Source: Candidatus Saccharibacteria bacterium oral taxon 488 (GTDB lineage Bacteria; Patescibacteriota; Saccharimonadia; Saccharimonadales; Saccharimonadaceae). From it: a DNA stretch of 64,000 nucleotides. The stretch covers positions 496,001 to 560,000 of the forward strand of contig CP047917.1 of NCBI GenBank assembly GCA_010202115.1. The letters are read 5' to 3'. Position 1 is the first letter of the stretch. Each line of letters begins with the position of its first letter. Below, in pieces: positions 13,137 through 20,620 of this stretch. The notes beneath the pieces were generated by a model that had not been told where the DNA came from, did not search any database, and saw nothing but the letters and a program-made list of their open reading frames with translations. The position numbers and the translations under genes are program-made.

Positions 13137-13723
13137 TATTCTCTCTCCTTTATTCCAAAATAAATTAACCAATCTTGTTCGTTTTCTTCAATAGATTTTT
13201 CAGCGTCTTCCTCGGTTTCGTAGCGTACAATTTCTCCATATTCAAGGCGATAGACTTCCTGTACCTCGAGCCTCTTCTCTCTAGGGTCATAATAAACAAC
13301 CCAGCCGCCATTATCATTTTTGAAGTCTGGCTTAAATGTTGAGGTTCGACGTAGTCTGGCTTCGGCTAGTTTGCGGTCTCTAGCTTTTTTGCATTCTCCT
13401 GAGGTGCGATAGACCATACCCATTTTATACAGTGCGATATCCCAGGGGGACATGGACCAAACAAGATATCTGATTTCTCCATCTGAGTAGTAAGACCAAT
13501 ATCCCTCACCCACTTCAGGCTTCCAGTGAATACTGTCTGTCGGCTCTTGGATTTCCTCAAACCACTCTTTGAGAATATTTGGGAATTTCTCAAGGGCCTG
13601 TCGGGCGTAAGCTGTAATGCCGACATCGCCACTGTCATAGATCAAATCACCGTATTTAGACATATAAAACATGTCTCCAGCTTTGAATGTGGGCAGGTCT
13701 TTTATGAGTCTATACCGTTTCAA
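13136..13723 (-). CDS. 195-aa early phage protein, copy 1
   Basis: Its product is identical to that of 48929-49516. Function not recognised. Confidence 0.75.
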   Translation of the reverse strand: MKRYRLIKDLPTFKAGDMFYMSKYGDLIYDSGDVGITAYARQALEKFPNILKEWFEEIQEPTDSIHWKPEVGEGYWSYYSDGEIRYLVWSMSPWDIALYKMGMVYRTSGECKKARDRKLAEARLRRTSTFKPDFKNDNGGWVVYYDPREKRLEVQEVYRLEYGEIVRYETEEDAEKSIEENEQDWLIYFGIKERE

Positions 13724-13914
13724 AACAAAGCCTCCTGTGCTTCCCGCTCATCCTGAATACGTGAAATGGTGAGAATGAGCTTTTTTAGTGCTGTGTAGTT
13801 CTCTAGAGCGTCTTGCTTCATGCTCTCTAGGGTTTCGTCATCAAGCTGTTTCAGGGCTTCGATTTCACGCCTATAATGTCTTTGTTCAAAATCTGGTGTA
13901 TCTAGTGTTTCCAT
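13720..13914 (-). CDS. 64-aa helical early protein, copy 1
   Basis: Its product is identical to that of 49513-49707. The ATG at 13914 is preferred over the GTG one codon upstream. Confidence 0.65.
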   Translation of the reverse strand: METLDTPDFEQRHYRREIEALKQLDDETLESMKQDALENYTALKKLILTISRIQDEREAQEALF

Positions 13915-13916
13915 CA

Positions 13917-14090
13917 CTATTTATCCTTATACTCCTCTACTGAAAGAGAGATTATCTTATAACCTTTTTCTTCTAGTTGTTTTTGGATACCTTTCCAGAC
14001 TTCTGTCATGATGTTCTCTTTTGCGACGCCCAGATCAATATACCGTGAGATTTCACTATCTTTATGATCAACTGTTACAATTAGTTTCAT
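13917..14090 (-). CDS. 57-aa early protein, copy 1
   Basis: It is identical to 49710-49883, with a CCAGGAGG-type ribosome binding site just upstream of the ATG. Confidence 0.65.
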   Translation of the reverse strand: MKLIVTVDHKDSEISRYIDLGVAKENIMTEVWKGIQKQLEEKGYKIISLSVEEYKDK

Positions 14091-14210
14091 TGTCTACCTC
14101 CTGGGGACAACTCTGGCTGCTGCTAGAATAATATCTAGCCATTTGACCACTCACTTTACATCCTTCTATGCCACAGGGTAGGAAGTGGCATAGAAAAGGG
14201 CACCAGATTA

Positions 14211-14405
14211 TTAGTTGCTATCGTATTCGCGAAGAAAGTCAGTCCATTCTGTAATAATACCCATGTCAGACTCTAAGTCGTTTATCCATTGATCGACCTC
14301 TGGTACTTCCTCTTTGTGGGCGACAAGTATATCCAGTGTGGTGCCCATGTGATCATACAGGTTTTCTAATGTAAAGATTAACCTTTCTTTTTGTACGGAT
14401 GTCAT
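14211..14405 (-). CDS. 64-aa acidic early protein, copy 1
   Basis: Its product is identical to that of 50004-50198. The start overlaps the stop of the DUF1064 gene (ATGA). Confidence 0.65.
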   Translation of the reverse strand: MTSVQKERLIFTLENLYDHMGTTLDILVAHKEEVPEVDQWINDLESDMGIITEWTDFLREYDSN

Positions 14406-14932
14406 ACACCCCCTTTCTTGCGATTTCGCTTATTGCCTCTTTGAAATACCACCTCGTACGTATAGTCTGGATGAGCCGGTAGCCAGACATTTTCTAGTAT
14501 CTTCCGTCGCCACTTATAGTCGTCAGTTTCTATACCTTTGGCTTCTCGTAGAGTAAACGATCCGTCCAAGTTATGGATTCTAAAGTCTACCTTATGGCGA
14601 TATGGAAATGCTTTATTGCCATTTTCGTCATATACCCAGCCTTCAATTCGATATTGAGTATCGTAATCTTTTATCTGGCCTAGCTTTTTCTCAACCTCTA
14701 GTTCGGCGGCTATTTGTGCCTCAAACTTTGAATCGTATATCTTACCATTCATTTCAGTACGTTTAGCGCCGTATTTGTTCGTCTTCCCAACTCTACCAAT
14801 CTCAACGCCGCAGTTACGACAGGTAAGCCTTCCGCGAGAAAACATTAGGTGTTTTGACTGACAATCAGGACAAGACGCAACGGACCGTACATCATTTATG
14901 TCAAATTTATGATGTGTTGCTTTTATGTACAC
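14402..14932 (-). CDS. DUF1064-family nuclease with zinc ribbon, copy 1
   Basis: Its product is identical to that of 50195-50725, described there with the choice of start. Confidence 0.7.
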   Translation of the reverse strand: MYIKATHHKFDINDVRSVASCPDCQSKHLMFSRGRLTCRNCGVEIGRVGKTNKYGAKRTEMNGKIYDSKFEAQIAAELEVEKKLGQIKDYDTQYRIEGWVYDENGNKAFPYRHKVDFRIHNLDGSFTLREAKGIETDDYKWRRKILENVWLPAHPDYTYEVVFQRGNKRNRKKGGV

Positions 14933-15065
14933 GCTTTCTCTCCTTCTTCTGTTCACGCCGCTTCATACGAGCACGCCAGTTGCGGATTCGCCTCACCAGA
15001 GACTCCTCCTCTATTTGCTCATACTCCAACTTAAAGCTGTCTAGTAAACTCGTTTCGTCATTCAT
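14907..15065 (-). CDS. 52-aa basic early protein, copy 1
   Basis: Its product is identical to that of 50700-50858. It overlaps its neighbours on both sides. Confidence 0.6.
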   Translation of the reverse strand: MNDETSLLDSFKLEYEQIEEESLVRRIRNWRARMKRREQKKERKRVHKSNTS

Positions 15066-15645
15066 TACAGAAACTCCTTATATTTCCCCGCTGAATAGGT
15101 AGTCCAGGCGTGATATCCTTGAGACCGCCAGACACGATATGCAACCCTTACGACCGTCGCTGTATCGTTTCTATTCTCACCGGACCGAAAATGTACACAA
15201 CCGACCTGTAATACACCATAACTACCGACACATACCTTGTGGTTTTCGGTATTAGTTAGGTTATGATTTAGTGGGTCACAGCTTCTATTCTCAGCTCTGG
15301 CGATAGCCATCATCAGGCGGACATCCCAGCCTGGATACTTAACCAGTTCTTGTCGAACCAATTCGCAGCCCGATACTACAGCTGATTTTGGTCGCAGTAC
15401 GGTTGGTTCGACATTATGAGCTGGCTTTGCAGCAATTTGCTTATTCTCGGAAATAGCTGCACGTTTCCGAGCTACTGTTTTGACTGTGAAGTCGCTTGCT
15501 TGATCTTTCCGTCAATCTCTGCCGACTTGTTTGTCTGGTATTGTATGCCGGCATAGAATGCTATACCTGCAGTAATAAGGATAATCAGTAGGATTGACTT
15601 AGCTTTTTCAAAGGCTTGTTTCCAATTTATATTTTTGTATTTCAT
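15065..15645 (-). CDS. Membrane-anchored SLT lysozyme split by a -1 frame change, copy 1
   Basis: It matches 50858-51438 and carries the same frame break (A run at 15478-15481, then TAG). Because both copies share it, the break is not one of the random indels that mark this copy. Confidence 0.65.
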
Positions 15646-15676
15646 TGTTTTTCTCCTTTTTCTTTTATTGTGTTAG

Positions 15677-15769
15677 GTGTCACACTGGTAGGCGTGCAGT
15701 GTCCGTATATTCCACAAAATAACCAATATCTAAAGAGGCCCAGACAATACATACCCACCAGAGTGACAC
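15677..15769 (-). promoter_or_regulatory. Structured leader element, copy 1
   Basis: This is the copy of the long hairpin element at 51470-51562. Confidence 0.5.
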
Positions 15770-15946
15770 TTAACAAGATTGTGCTTTGCTGATAAGTCCA
15801 GATTGTAAAAGAACGTTGCTGGTGTATTCACATTGATTCCCGATACCCTTCTCCGTCGCTCCTGTTCTCGCTATATGAGCCGGAAGATTGTCGTCATCTT
15901 TGTGACCAGTGTAGTTATTCTGTCTACAAGAGGCCATCAATGTCAT
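15770..15946 (-). CDS. 58-aa protein, copy 1
   Basis: It matches 51563-51739. Confidence 0.4.
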   Translation of the reverse strand: MTLMASCRQNNYTGHKDDDNLPAHIARTGATEKGIGNQCEYTSNVLLQSGLISKAQSC

Positions 15947-15967
15947 ATTGCTAACCTCTTCAAACAG

Positions 15968-16039
15968 AAAAACCCGCTGGCTATCTACTTCCAGCGGGTT
16001 TTTCTATACATCAAAAAACGTCCTGACAACTATCAGGAC
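15968..16039 (-). terminator. Double terminator beside the att core, copy 1
   Basis: There are two hairpins: a 13-bp stem at 15968-16003 with A and T runs on both sides, and a 7-bp stem at 16020-16039 with a T run on the minus strand. They match 51761-51832. Confidence 0.85.
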
Positions 16040-16053
16040 ATTTTACCAGAAAC

Positions 16054-16125
16054 TTATTTCAATCGTAGGAACCGGGTGAGGTGCGCACCCCCATAACTAC
16101 GATTGTCCACCACAACAATTCCGTT
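16054..16125. repeat. att core linking the two phage copies (attP-like)
   Basis: This 72-bp stretch is identical to the 3' end of rsmD at 51847-51918, stop codon included. On its left is the phage right end and on its right the integrase end, which is the arrangement of attP. It contains the inverted pair AATCGTAG...CTACGATT around a GC-rich centre. Identity to rsmD stops after CCGTT (16125/51918). The exact crossover point cannot be placed without an attL or an empty site. Confidence 0.8.
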
Positions 16126-16234
16126 CCGATGGCACAATTTCTGGCTACTGTACCTTTTAGTCGGTAGATAGCCATTTAGTTATTGGTGTAAAAATACCTG
16201 GGTGGGCGCATCCCCTTATTCCCATCTGCCCCCG

Positions 16235-16263
16235 ATTATAGCAAACTGAAACTCATATGTCAA
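16235..16263 (-). promoter_or_regulatory. Perfect-consensus promoter reading out across the att site
   Basis: On the minus strand TTGACA (16263-16258) and TATAAT (16240-16235) are exactly 17 bp apart, and TGC before the -10 makes it an extended -10 promoter. The -35 lies in the last codons of the integrase gene. Transcription would start near 16228 and cross the core. Here it would meet the terminators at 16039-15968, giving an RNA of roughly 215 nt. At attL it would read into the host DNA downstream of rsmD. Confidence 0.85.
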
Positions 16264-17176
16264 TAGCATGAGCGTTTTTTCTGGCCCGATAGTACTGCCG
16301 TTCGACAGCATCGTCTTTTAACTGCAGATAAACCATAGTGGTAGATACGTCTGCATGACCTAGCAACTTTTGAATCGAGGAGATGTCGCAGCCATTGAGT
16401 AGTAGGCGCGTAGCATAGCTGTGGCGCAACTGGTGCGGCGTTATGTGCTTACCAGCGTAGCGCTTAAATGCACGCTGCAGCCATACACGAGCAGTCTTTG
16501 GGTTAGTGCGAAATAATGTGCCTGTATGACGCCCCCACTCCTCGATATAGGTATCAAGACGGGATCGGGCTTCTGGCGTTAGATAGACAGTGCGCTCCTT
16601 GCCACCTTTGCCAAGCACATACACCCTTAGATCATCAATATCATGATAAGTTAGCCGGCAAGCCTCTGCTATGCGAAGTCCTGTTTCGTACATAAGGTCA
16701 ATCAGCATCTTCGCGTGAGGATCCTCTGTGCTTTTGATAACGTGGAGAATGACTTCATGCTCGATATATCGAGGGCGGGGTTTAGTATTTTTGCGCGATT
16801 TAATACTGTCTGGGTTAACACTTTTTACTCCTACTCTATCGGTAATATAGCGAAAAAATGATTTCAATATCCGTTTAGCAGAATTAGTAGTTGATGCAGC
16901 ATGGGTCTTTGCAAATTCATAAAAATAGAAATCGATCCAATGTAGAGTGAGATCCTCAGCATACTGTTTACCGTTACTCCGACAAAACTCTACAAACTGC
17001 TTTAAGTGTGTTTGTTTAGTCGGTAGTGTATTTTCTGACATATTTTCAACATACTTACAGTGATAGATATAGCGCTCTGCTAGTTTTGATATTGTAGCCG
17101 TCTGGTCTTCCTCGCAAGATCTTACGACATCAGTAAAAAATAAAGCTGCCTTTTCGGTAGCCATTATTGTGTTCAT
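16253..17176 (-). CDS. int: Phage integrase, tyrosine recombinase family
   Basis: A 307-residue XerD-like recombinase that would catalyse integration and excision at the rsmD core. The N-terminal half (about 20-120) looks like a SAM-like core-binding domain. Catalytic features are visible in order: Arg in ETGLRIAEA (about 165), Lys in GKGGKERTVYL, HQLRHSYATRLL (about 252), LLGHADVSTTMVY with His and the presumed nucleophilic Tyr (about 279). GGAG lies 4 nt upstream of the ATG. It is the last gene before the att site, as is usual for integrases. It is the only recombinase seen in the phage, so it is also the candidate for flipping the tail-fibre cassette, though that is speculative. Confidence 0.95.
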   Translation of the reverse strand: MNTIMATEKAALFFTDVVRSCEEDQTATISKLAERYIYHCKYVENMSENTLPTKQTHLKQFVEFCRSNGKQYAEDLTLHWIDFYFYEFAKTHAASTTNSAKRILKSFFRYITDRVGVKSVNPDSIKSRKNTKPRPRYIEHEVILHVIKSTEDPHAKMLIDLMYETGLRIAEACRLTYHDIDDLRVYVLGKGGKERTVYLTPEARSRLDTYIEEWGRHTGTLFRTNPKTARVWLQRAFKRYAGKHITPHQLRHSYATRLLLNGCDISSIQKLLGHADVSTTMVYLQLKDDAVERQYYRARKNAHAIDI

Positions 17177-17330
17177 AAAACTCCGAACCTCCGTAGTAGT
17201 GAATACTTGTTTTGTCTACGTAGAAATTATGAGCGCTCTTAGCATTATTTTGTCATAGTGCTCATGCTTATACAAGCAAAAACGAGGGCAGATATTTCTA
17301 CATTTACCCCCGTTCAGATACATAGGTGAA

Positions 17331-17609
17331 TTAGTCAGAGAGCATATCAAGATAGTGCTTCGTTTTACATTTAGGACAAGCTCTAACGACGAAATATGGC
17401 GCCATGGGACCACTATAGTTTCGAGGCTGATTCTTTAATACCTCAACTGAGTGATCAATTCGAATGATCTGCTTATATGTTTTCCATTCGTGTTCACATA
17501 AGTTACCGTCATTCTTTACAAGCAATCTCTGCTGTTGTCTATCAGCCTTGGCTCGGCTAATCCTGTCCATTAACTTATTGCGTAATTTTCTGACATTTGC
17601 CTCTGTCAT
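17331..17609 (-). CDS. 92-aa protein with a CxxC pair
   Basis: Function not recognised. The protein is rich in Arg, Lys and Gln at the N-terminus (about 5-30). It ends with a segment of the form VVRACPKCKTKHY, half of a zinc ribbon; an upstream Cys-Glu-His (about 38-40) could complete a metal site. The ATG overlaps the stop of the next gene upstream (17606), so the two are translationally coupled. About 155 bp without a gene separates it from the integrase; that gap holds a weak 6-bp hairpin (ATGAGC/GCTCAT) and no clear promoter. Confidence 0.6.
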   Translation of the reverse strand: MTEANVRKLRNKLMDRISRAKADRQQQRLLVKNDGNLCEHEWKTYKQIIRIDHSVEVLKNQPRNYSGPMAPYFVVRACPKCKTKHYLDMLSD

Positions 17610-17923
17610 ACACCCACCTTCTTACACAAGAACGAGAATAAACGTGCTGGCTGCTGTCCGCGTTGAGCCTCTTCTACCAGTTGCCAAACTCTATATTCCG
17701 GCAATTTCAATGCTACCTTACAATAGAACGAAAAATAGTCATGATTGTTGAACTTGTCACAAAGCTGATACGCGATTGACTCTGCTCGACGTGTCTTTTG
17801 CCACTTGTCCATTGGCTGTTTTTTGCCCGATATAACTAAACAATTGTAATTGGTATTGAGATTGGGATTTCTTTCAGGAAATCTTTTACATTGAGATTGG
17901 GATTGCAATTGATGCGTCTTCAC
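17606..17923 (-). CDS. 105-aa basic protein upstream of the integrase
   Basis: Function not recognised. The frame is open back to 18007, but the best start is the GTG at 17923, which has GGAGGG 9 nt upstream; the earlier TTG and ATG choices have no ribosome binding site. The N-terminus is Gln/Ser/Asn rich. The C-terminal half (from about residue 45) looks helical and conserved in style, with KWQKTRRAESIAYQLCDKF and VWQLVEEAQRG segments. It is the first gene behind the operator-controlled promoter at 18130-18178, so a role in lysogeny or excision control is possible but unproven. Confidence 0.5.
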   Translation of the reverse strand: MKTHQLQSQSQCKRFPERNPNLNTNYNCLVISGKKQPMDKWQKTRRAESIAYQLCDKFNNHDYFSFYCKVALKLPEYRVWQLVEEAQRGQQPARLFSFLCKKVGV

Positions 17924-18073
17924 CTCTGTTAACCCTCCAAATTTAAGCCCAAATCTAACTAGCACCATTGCTAGACAGGGCGTTATGTGTTTGAGGAAAT
18001 TCTGCAAGACCCATTAGTGCTTAGGGGCTTGACAAGATTTTCCTATTTTTCGTGATTTTGGGTCAAAATAAAA

Positions 18074-18107
18074 TGGCCCCAACCGAAATAAAGTTCGGTA
18101 GAGGCCA
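18074..18107 (-). terminator. Terminator-like hairpin in the leader of the integrase operon
   Basis: In minus-strand orientation: TGGCC, 3 nt, ACCGAA, loop CTTTAT, TTCGGT, 3 nt, GGCCA, then TTTTATTTT. Both stem blocks are perfect (18074-18078 with 18103-18107, 18082-18087 with 18094-18099). It lies only about 15 nt downstream of the predicted start from the promoter at 18130-18153. The stem contains the same CCGAA/TTCGG blocks as the nearby operators. Confidence 0.6.
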
Positions 18108-18129
18108 GCAATATGACATTGATACGTCT

Positions 18130-18178
18130 ACTTTAGCAAAATATTTGCATTAAGTCAACTGTTCGGAAATACCGAACA
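18130..18178 (-). promoter_or_regulatory. Promoter with abutting palindromic operator
   Basis: On the minus strand TTGACT (18158-18153) and TAAAGT (18135-18130) are 17 bp apart. One base upstream of the -35 lies the perfect palindrome TGTTCGGAAATACCGAACA (18160-18178), with 7-bp arms and a 5-bp centre. A second copy of its core lies at 18273-18289. This looks like a repressor-controlled promoter for the integrase-side genes. No repressor gene was recognised in the phage. Confidence 0.65.
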
Positions 18179-18235
18179 ATTCAGTTTGTAGGCAGTCTTT
18201 ACTATCTCAACTATAAAGAAATCCTTTCCAGTTCA

Positions 18236-18267
18236 AAAACCGCCCCGGAGCTTATCGAGGCGGTTTT
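18236..18267. terminator. Bidirectional intrinsic terminator after the lysis genes
   Basis: A perfect 9-bp stem AAAACCGCC/GGCGGTTTT with a 14-nt loop sits just past the holin stop. Together with the elements at 18074-18178 it fills the 365-bp stretch between 17923 and 18289, which holds no convincing gene. Confidence 0.85.
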
Positions 18268-18272
18268 CAGTT

Positions 18273-18289
18273 GTTCGGAAATACCGAAC
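18273..18289. promoter_or_regulatory. Second operator copy
   Basis: GTTCGGAAATACCGAAC is a perfect palindrome with the same arms and AAATA centre as the operator at 18160-18178. It ends on the first base of the holin stop codon. The 113-bp spacing to the other copy would allow repressor looping, which is inference. Confidence 0.6.
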
Positions 18290-18546
18290 TACTCAACGGC
18301 TTGCTGCATCTGACGCACTAACTCAATAATTATCGTCTTGGCGGCCGACAGCCCGGCAGCAATCGCAGATAGCGTCGTCGCTAGTGTCAGCGCCCATAGC
18401 TCGTGCCAACTTGCCGAGAACAGCAGGTTTACGAGATTGATGCCAGCTAGTAAGAACGTTGCGATGAACGTCTGAAAAAACGTCCATAGTGCCCGCGCGG
18501 CAACGTCTTTGTAGTTAATATTCTTTAATGCTTCTAGTGATTTCAT
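18289..18546 (-). CDS. Holin, r1t-like
   Basis: An 85-residue membrane protein with two hydrophobic helices (about 20-42 and 48-68) separated by a short polar turn and followed by a charged C-terminus. Size, topology and position at the end of the lysis cassette fit an r1t-type phage holin, which would open the membrane for the endolysin at 18897-20618. The ribosome binding site AGGAGG lies just upstream of the ATG. The small-holin call rests on topology and context more than on a diagnostic motif. Confidence 0.75.
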   Translation of the reverse strand: MKSLEALKNINYKDVAARALWTFFQTFIATFLLAGINLVNLLFSASWHELWALTLATTLSAIAAGLSAAKTIIIELVRQMQQAVE

Positions 18547-18557
18547 ATTTCCTCCTA

Positions 18558-18887
18558 TTATTTTTCCTCAGTGCCGTACACACCGCGAGCTTCACGCTCA
18601 GCCTTACGGTTAGCCAGCCACATGATAGCTTCCTCAATTTTTGTGAGAGCTACACTGTTTTCGCGGCAAGGCAATTCTCGGTTGTAGCCCGCTAGTTTTG
18701 CGTAAGCCACAATAAGCAAGTCCTCTATAAATACACCGTTGCGTTCTGTGGTAGCTGTACCGCCAGTTTGAAAATTGACTCTCAGCACCTCTTTACCGCC
18801 GATATTAAGAGAAACTTCATCGCCTGGCGTGCCGCGATTCAGTTCGCTGTGCAATTCTTCTAGTGCGTTATAGCTTAGTTTGTTCAT
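18558..18887 (-). CDS. Acb2/Tad1-hairpin-like cyclic-nucleotide sponge (putative anti-defence)
   Basis: A 109-residue protein. The C-terminal half carries the pattern of the Acb2/Tad1 helical hairpin: NGVFIEDLL (about 50-58), then ELPCRENSVALTKIEEAIMW (about 74-93), then the tail REARGVYGTEEK. Members of this family bind cyclic nucleotides or cyclic ADP-ribose products and so block CBASS or Thoeris immunity. The N-terminal part (about 20-45) looks like short beta strands. It sits between holin and endolysin, an unusual place for an early-acting inhibitor. Assignment is from motif memory; the binding pocket was not checked. Confidence 0.65.
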   Translation of the reverse strand: MNKLSYNALEELHSELNRGTPGDEVSLNIGGKEVLRVNFQTGGTATTERNGVFIEDLLIVAYAKLAGYNRELPCRENSVALTKIEEAIMWLANRKAEREARGVYGTEEK

Positions 18888-18896
18888 ATTTCCTCC

Positions 18897-20618
18897 TTAT
18901 TTTTTCTTGAAAATCCCTAAGATCAGTTTTGCTAATTCCACCACTAGCCCCGACAGCCATCGCCAAAATCCTGTTGGCTTGTCGCCCTCTGGCTTTTGTG
19001 GCTGCTCAGGCTTTATCTCCGGCGTTTCCTGTGGCTTCTCTGGCTCAGATGGCTTTGTATCCGGTTCACTTGGTTTTGGCGATTCTGGCTCTTCTGGTGG
19101 TGTTGGTGTGGTTATTCTACCCAATGTCTTGAGCTCGTCAATTGATACTTTGGCTGTAGAGAAATCTAGGTTACCACCATAGCCATCAATTTTGCCATTA
19201 TCGGTGAACTGATGGATTAGTGCGCCGTGCGCATAGTTGTTTTCAGTGCCGTAGTTTGGGTACCAGTCAACATGATCTAGTCCCAACTTTTGGACAATCG
19301 TGTTGCCGCCATATGTCAGCACCTGCTTGCCAGTTCCCTGCAGTACTAGATTGCGGAATGTCTTTAGATCTTCAGGTGTGCCCTCAAATTCTGGCTCTAG
19401 GTCAACGAACAGCAATGGTGCGTTCACCTGTCTTTGGGCTTCAATAAACCGTGCTGCCTCAGCCGCTACACCACCTTCGCTGAAATATGGCAGCCAATAC
19501 AGTCCTAGTAGCTTATCTCCAGCGGCTTTAGCAAATTGCACCATCTTTGGTTGGTGTTTGTTAGCGTCACCGCCATTGCTTGGCCCAACATGGCCTGCCT
19601 TTACAATCACACCGGCAAATCGACTGAACACATTTACGACATCATCGCTCTGCCAGTTTGACACGTCAAGAATGATCTTGCTGTAGTCGGTAGGGGATGG
19701 GGCAGGTGCTTCTTGCTTGATTTCTGGTAGGTCATGTGTACCTACATCAGTAAAAGCGCCACTCCAAAGGAATAATTCGTTCAGTTTTGAAACAAACCAG
19801 ATGTCGTTACCCTCAATGCTTTCACCGTGTGTCCAGCCTTTCATATCAACAACGCTACCACCATCGATTACCTGTGCTACGTCACTTGATGTATTTGGTG
19901 CTTTTCTGGCCCGCACACCCTGAGATACGGCCTGACGCTCTGTGGCCAGTAACTGTATCTGCGGCGTCAGATCTAGTAGATCGTGCGTTCCTTTGTCACT
20001 AAAAGCTTCAGCTGTCATGTATTTACCACTATTAGCCGTTACAAACCACACGGTATTTCCATCAACTGATTCGCCATTTGTGACATAGCCCTTCATAGCA
20101 ACTGTTGCACCAGCATCGACCTGCTGGAATATACCGCTAGAAGTGTTAGCTTCTTCGCGGGCGTTAGCCGTCACTGAAGTCGTCCTAGATGCCTTATCTA
20201 TTACATAGCTCAGCACACGATGAGGCCCGACACTCTCTGCCCAACCAATATATTGAGCGCGGTATTTCCGCTCTATTTCTTCTATAGAACCAAATACATC
20301 TGCTGTAGGTTTGTGAGATAATGGCGAGCTATAGAACAGGCCATCTTTATATACAGCAATGTGTCCATAGTTCTGATAACCATACCCGTAATCACCCCAG
20401 TGATCAAAGTATATTGGCACTGCCACACCTGCTGGTAAATTTCTATCCGTATGCTTACCCTCTGCTCTATTCCATGCATCAGCCGCAGTGCTCCCAGCCC
20501 AACCCGCACCAAACATGTGCTGTACGACGGCTAGACAGTAGCCGTACCAGTCCATGAGGACACTACCTCCCTGATAGACGACGGGGTCAGGATTAAAAGG
20601 CTTTTCCTGTTTCCACAT
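18897..20618 (-). CDS. Modular endolysin: Cys-His amidase-like domain, two SH3-like repeats, GH25 muramidase, C-terminal membrane helix
   Basis: A 573-residue cell-wall hydrolase. Residues 1-140 look like a CHAP/NlpC-type fold with Cys28 (WYGYCL) and His86 (YGHIAVY). Residues about 150-305 contain two SH3-like repeats, each ending in a SGAFTDVGTHDL-type block. Residues about 313-500 form a GH25 lysozyme domain with ILDVSNWQ and the acidic DLEPEFEG (about 406). A Pro/Glu/Lys-rich linker (about 505-550) leads to a C-terminal hydrophobic helix and KKK. A terminal membrane anchor is unusual for an endolysin and suggests activity from the membrane face. Two catalytic domains would cut both glycan and peptide bonds. 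Confidence 0.85.
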   Translation of the reverse strand: MWKQEKPFNPDPVVYQGGSVLMDWYGYCLAVVQHMFGAGWAGSTAADAWNRAEGKHTDRNLPAGVAVPIYFDHWGDYGYGYQNYGHIAVYKDGLFYSSPLSHKPTADVFGSIEEIERKYRAQYIGWAESVGPHRVLSYVIDKASRTTSVTANAREEANTSSGIFQQVDAGATVAMKGYVTNGESVDGNTVWFVTANSGKYMTAEAFSDKGTHDLLDLTPQIQLLATERQAVSQGVRARKAPNTSSDVAQVIDGGSVVDMKGWTHGESIEGNDIWFVSKLNELFLWSGAFTDVGTHDLPEIKQEAPAPSPTDYSKIILDVSNWQSDDVVNVFSRFAGVIVKAGHVGPSNGGDANKHQPKMVQFAKAAGDKLLGLYWLPYFSEGGVAAEAARFIEAQRQVNAPLLFVDLEPEFEGTPEDLKTFRNLVLQGTGKQVLTYGGNTIVQKLGLDHVDWYPNYGTENNYAHGALIHQFTDNGKIDGYGGNLDFSTAKVSIDELKTLGRITTPTPPEEPESPKPSEPDTKPSEPEKPQETPEIKPEQPQKPEGDKPTGFWRWLSGLVVELAKLILGIFKKK

Positions 20619-20620
20619 AA

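Larger units (their letters stand above)
1..16125. mobile_element. Partial, deleted and indel-rich second copy of the phage
   Basis: Positions 1-12043 match 22404-34468 and positions 12044-16125 match 47838-51918. The 13369 bases between those blocks are missing. The offset to the full copy drifts from 22403 at base 1 to 22425 at base 12043, a net loss of 22 bases caused by many 1-2 base deletions and a few insertions. The first 3.7 kb has none. I saw no substitutions in the stretches I compared. The copy ends in an att core continuous with the integrase end of the full phage, as in a tandem prophage or a concatemer. It continues left beyond the window. Confidence 0.9.

Noticed and set aside
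17216..17413. 65-aa minus-strand frame after the 92-aa gene
   Set aside because: It overlaps the 92-aa gene by more than 80 bases in another frame, has no ribosome binding site and an unnatural composition. Treated as a shadow.
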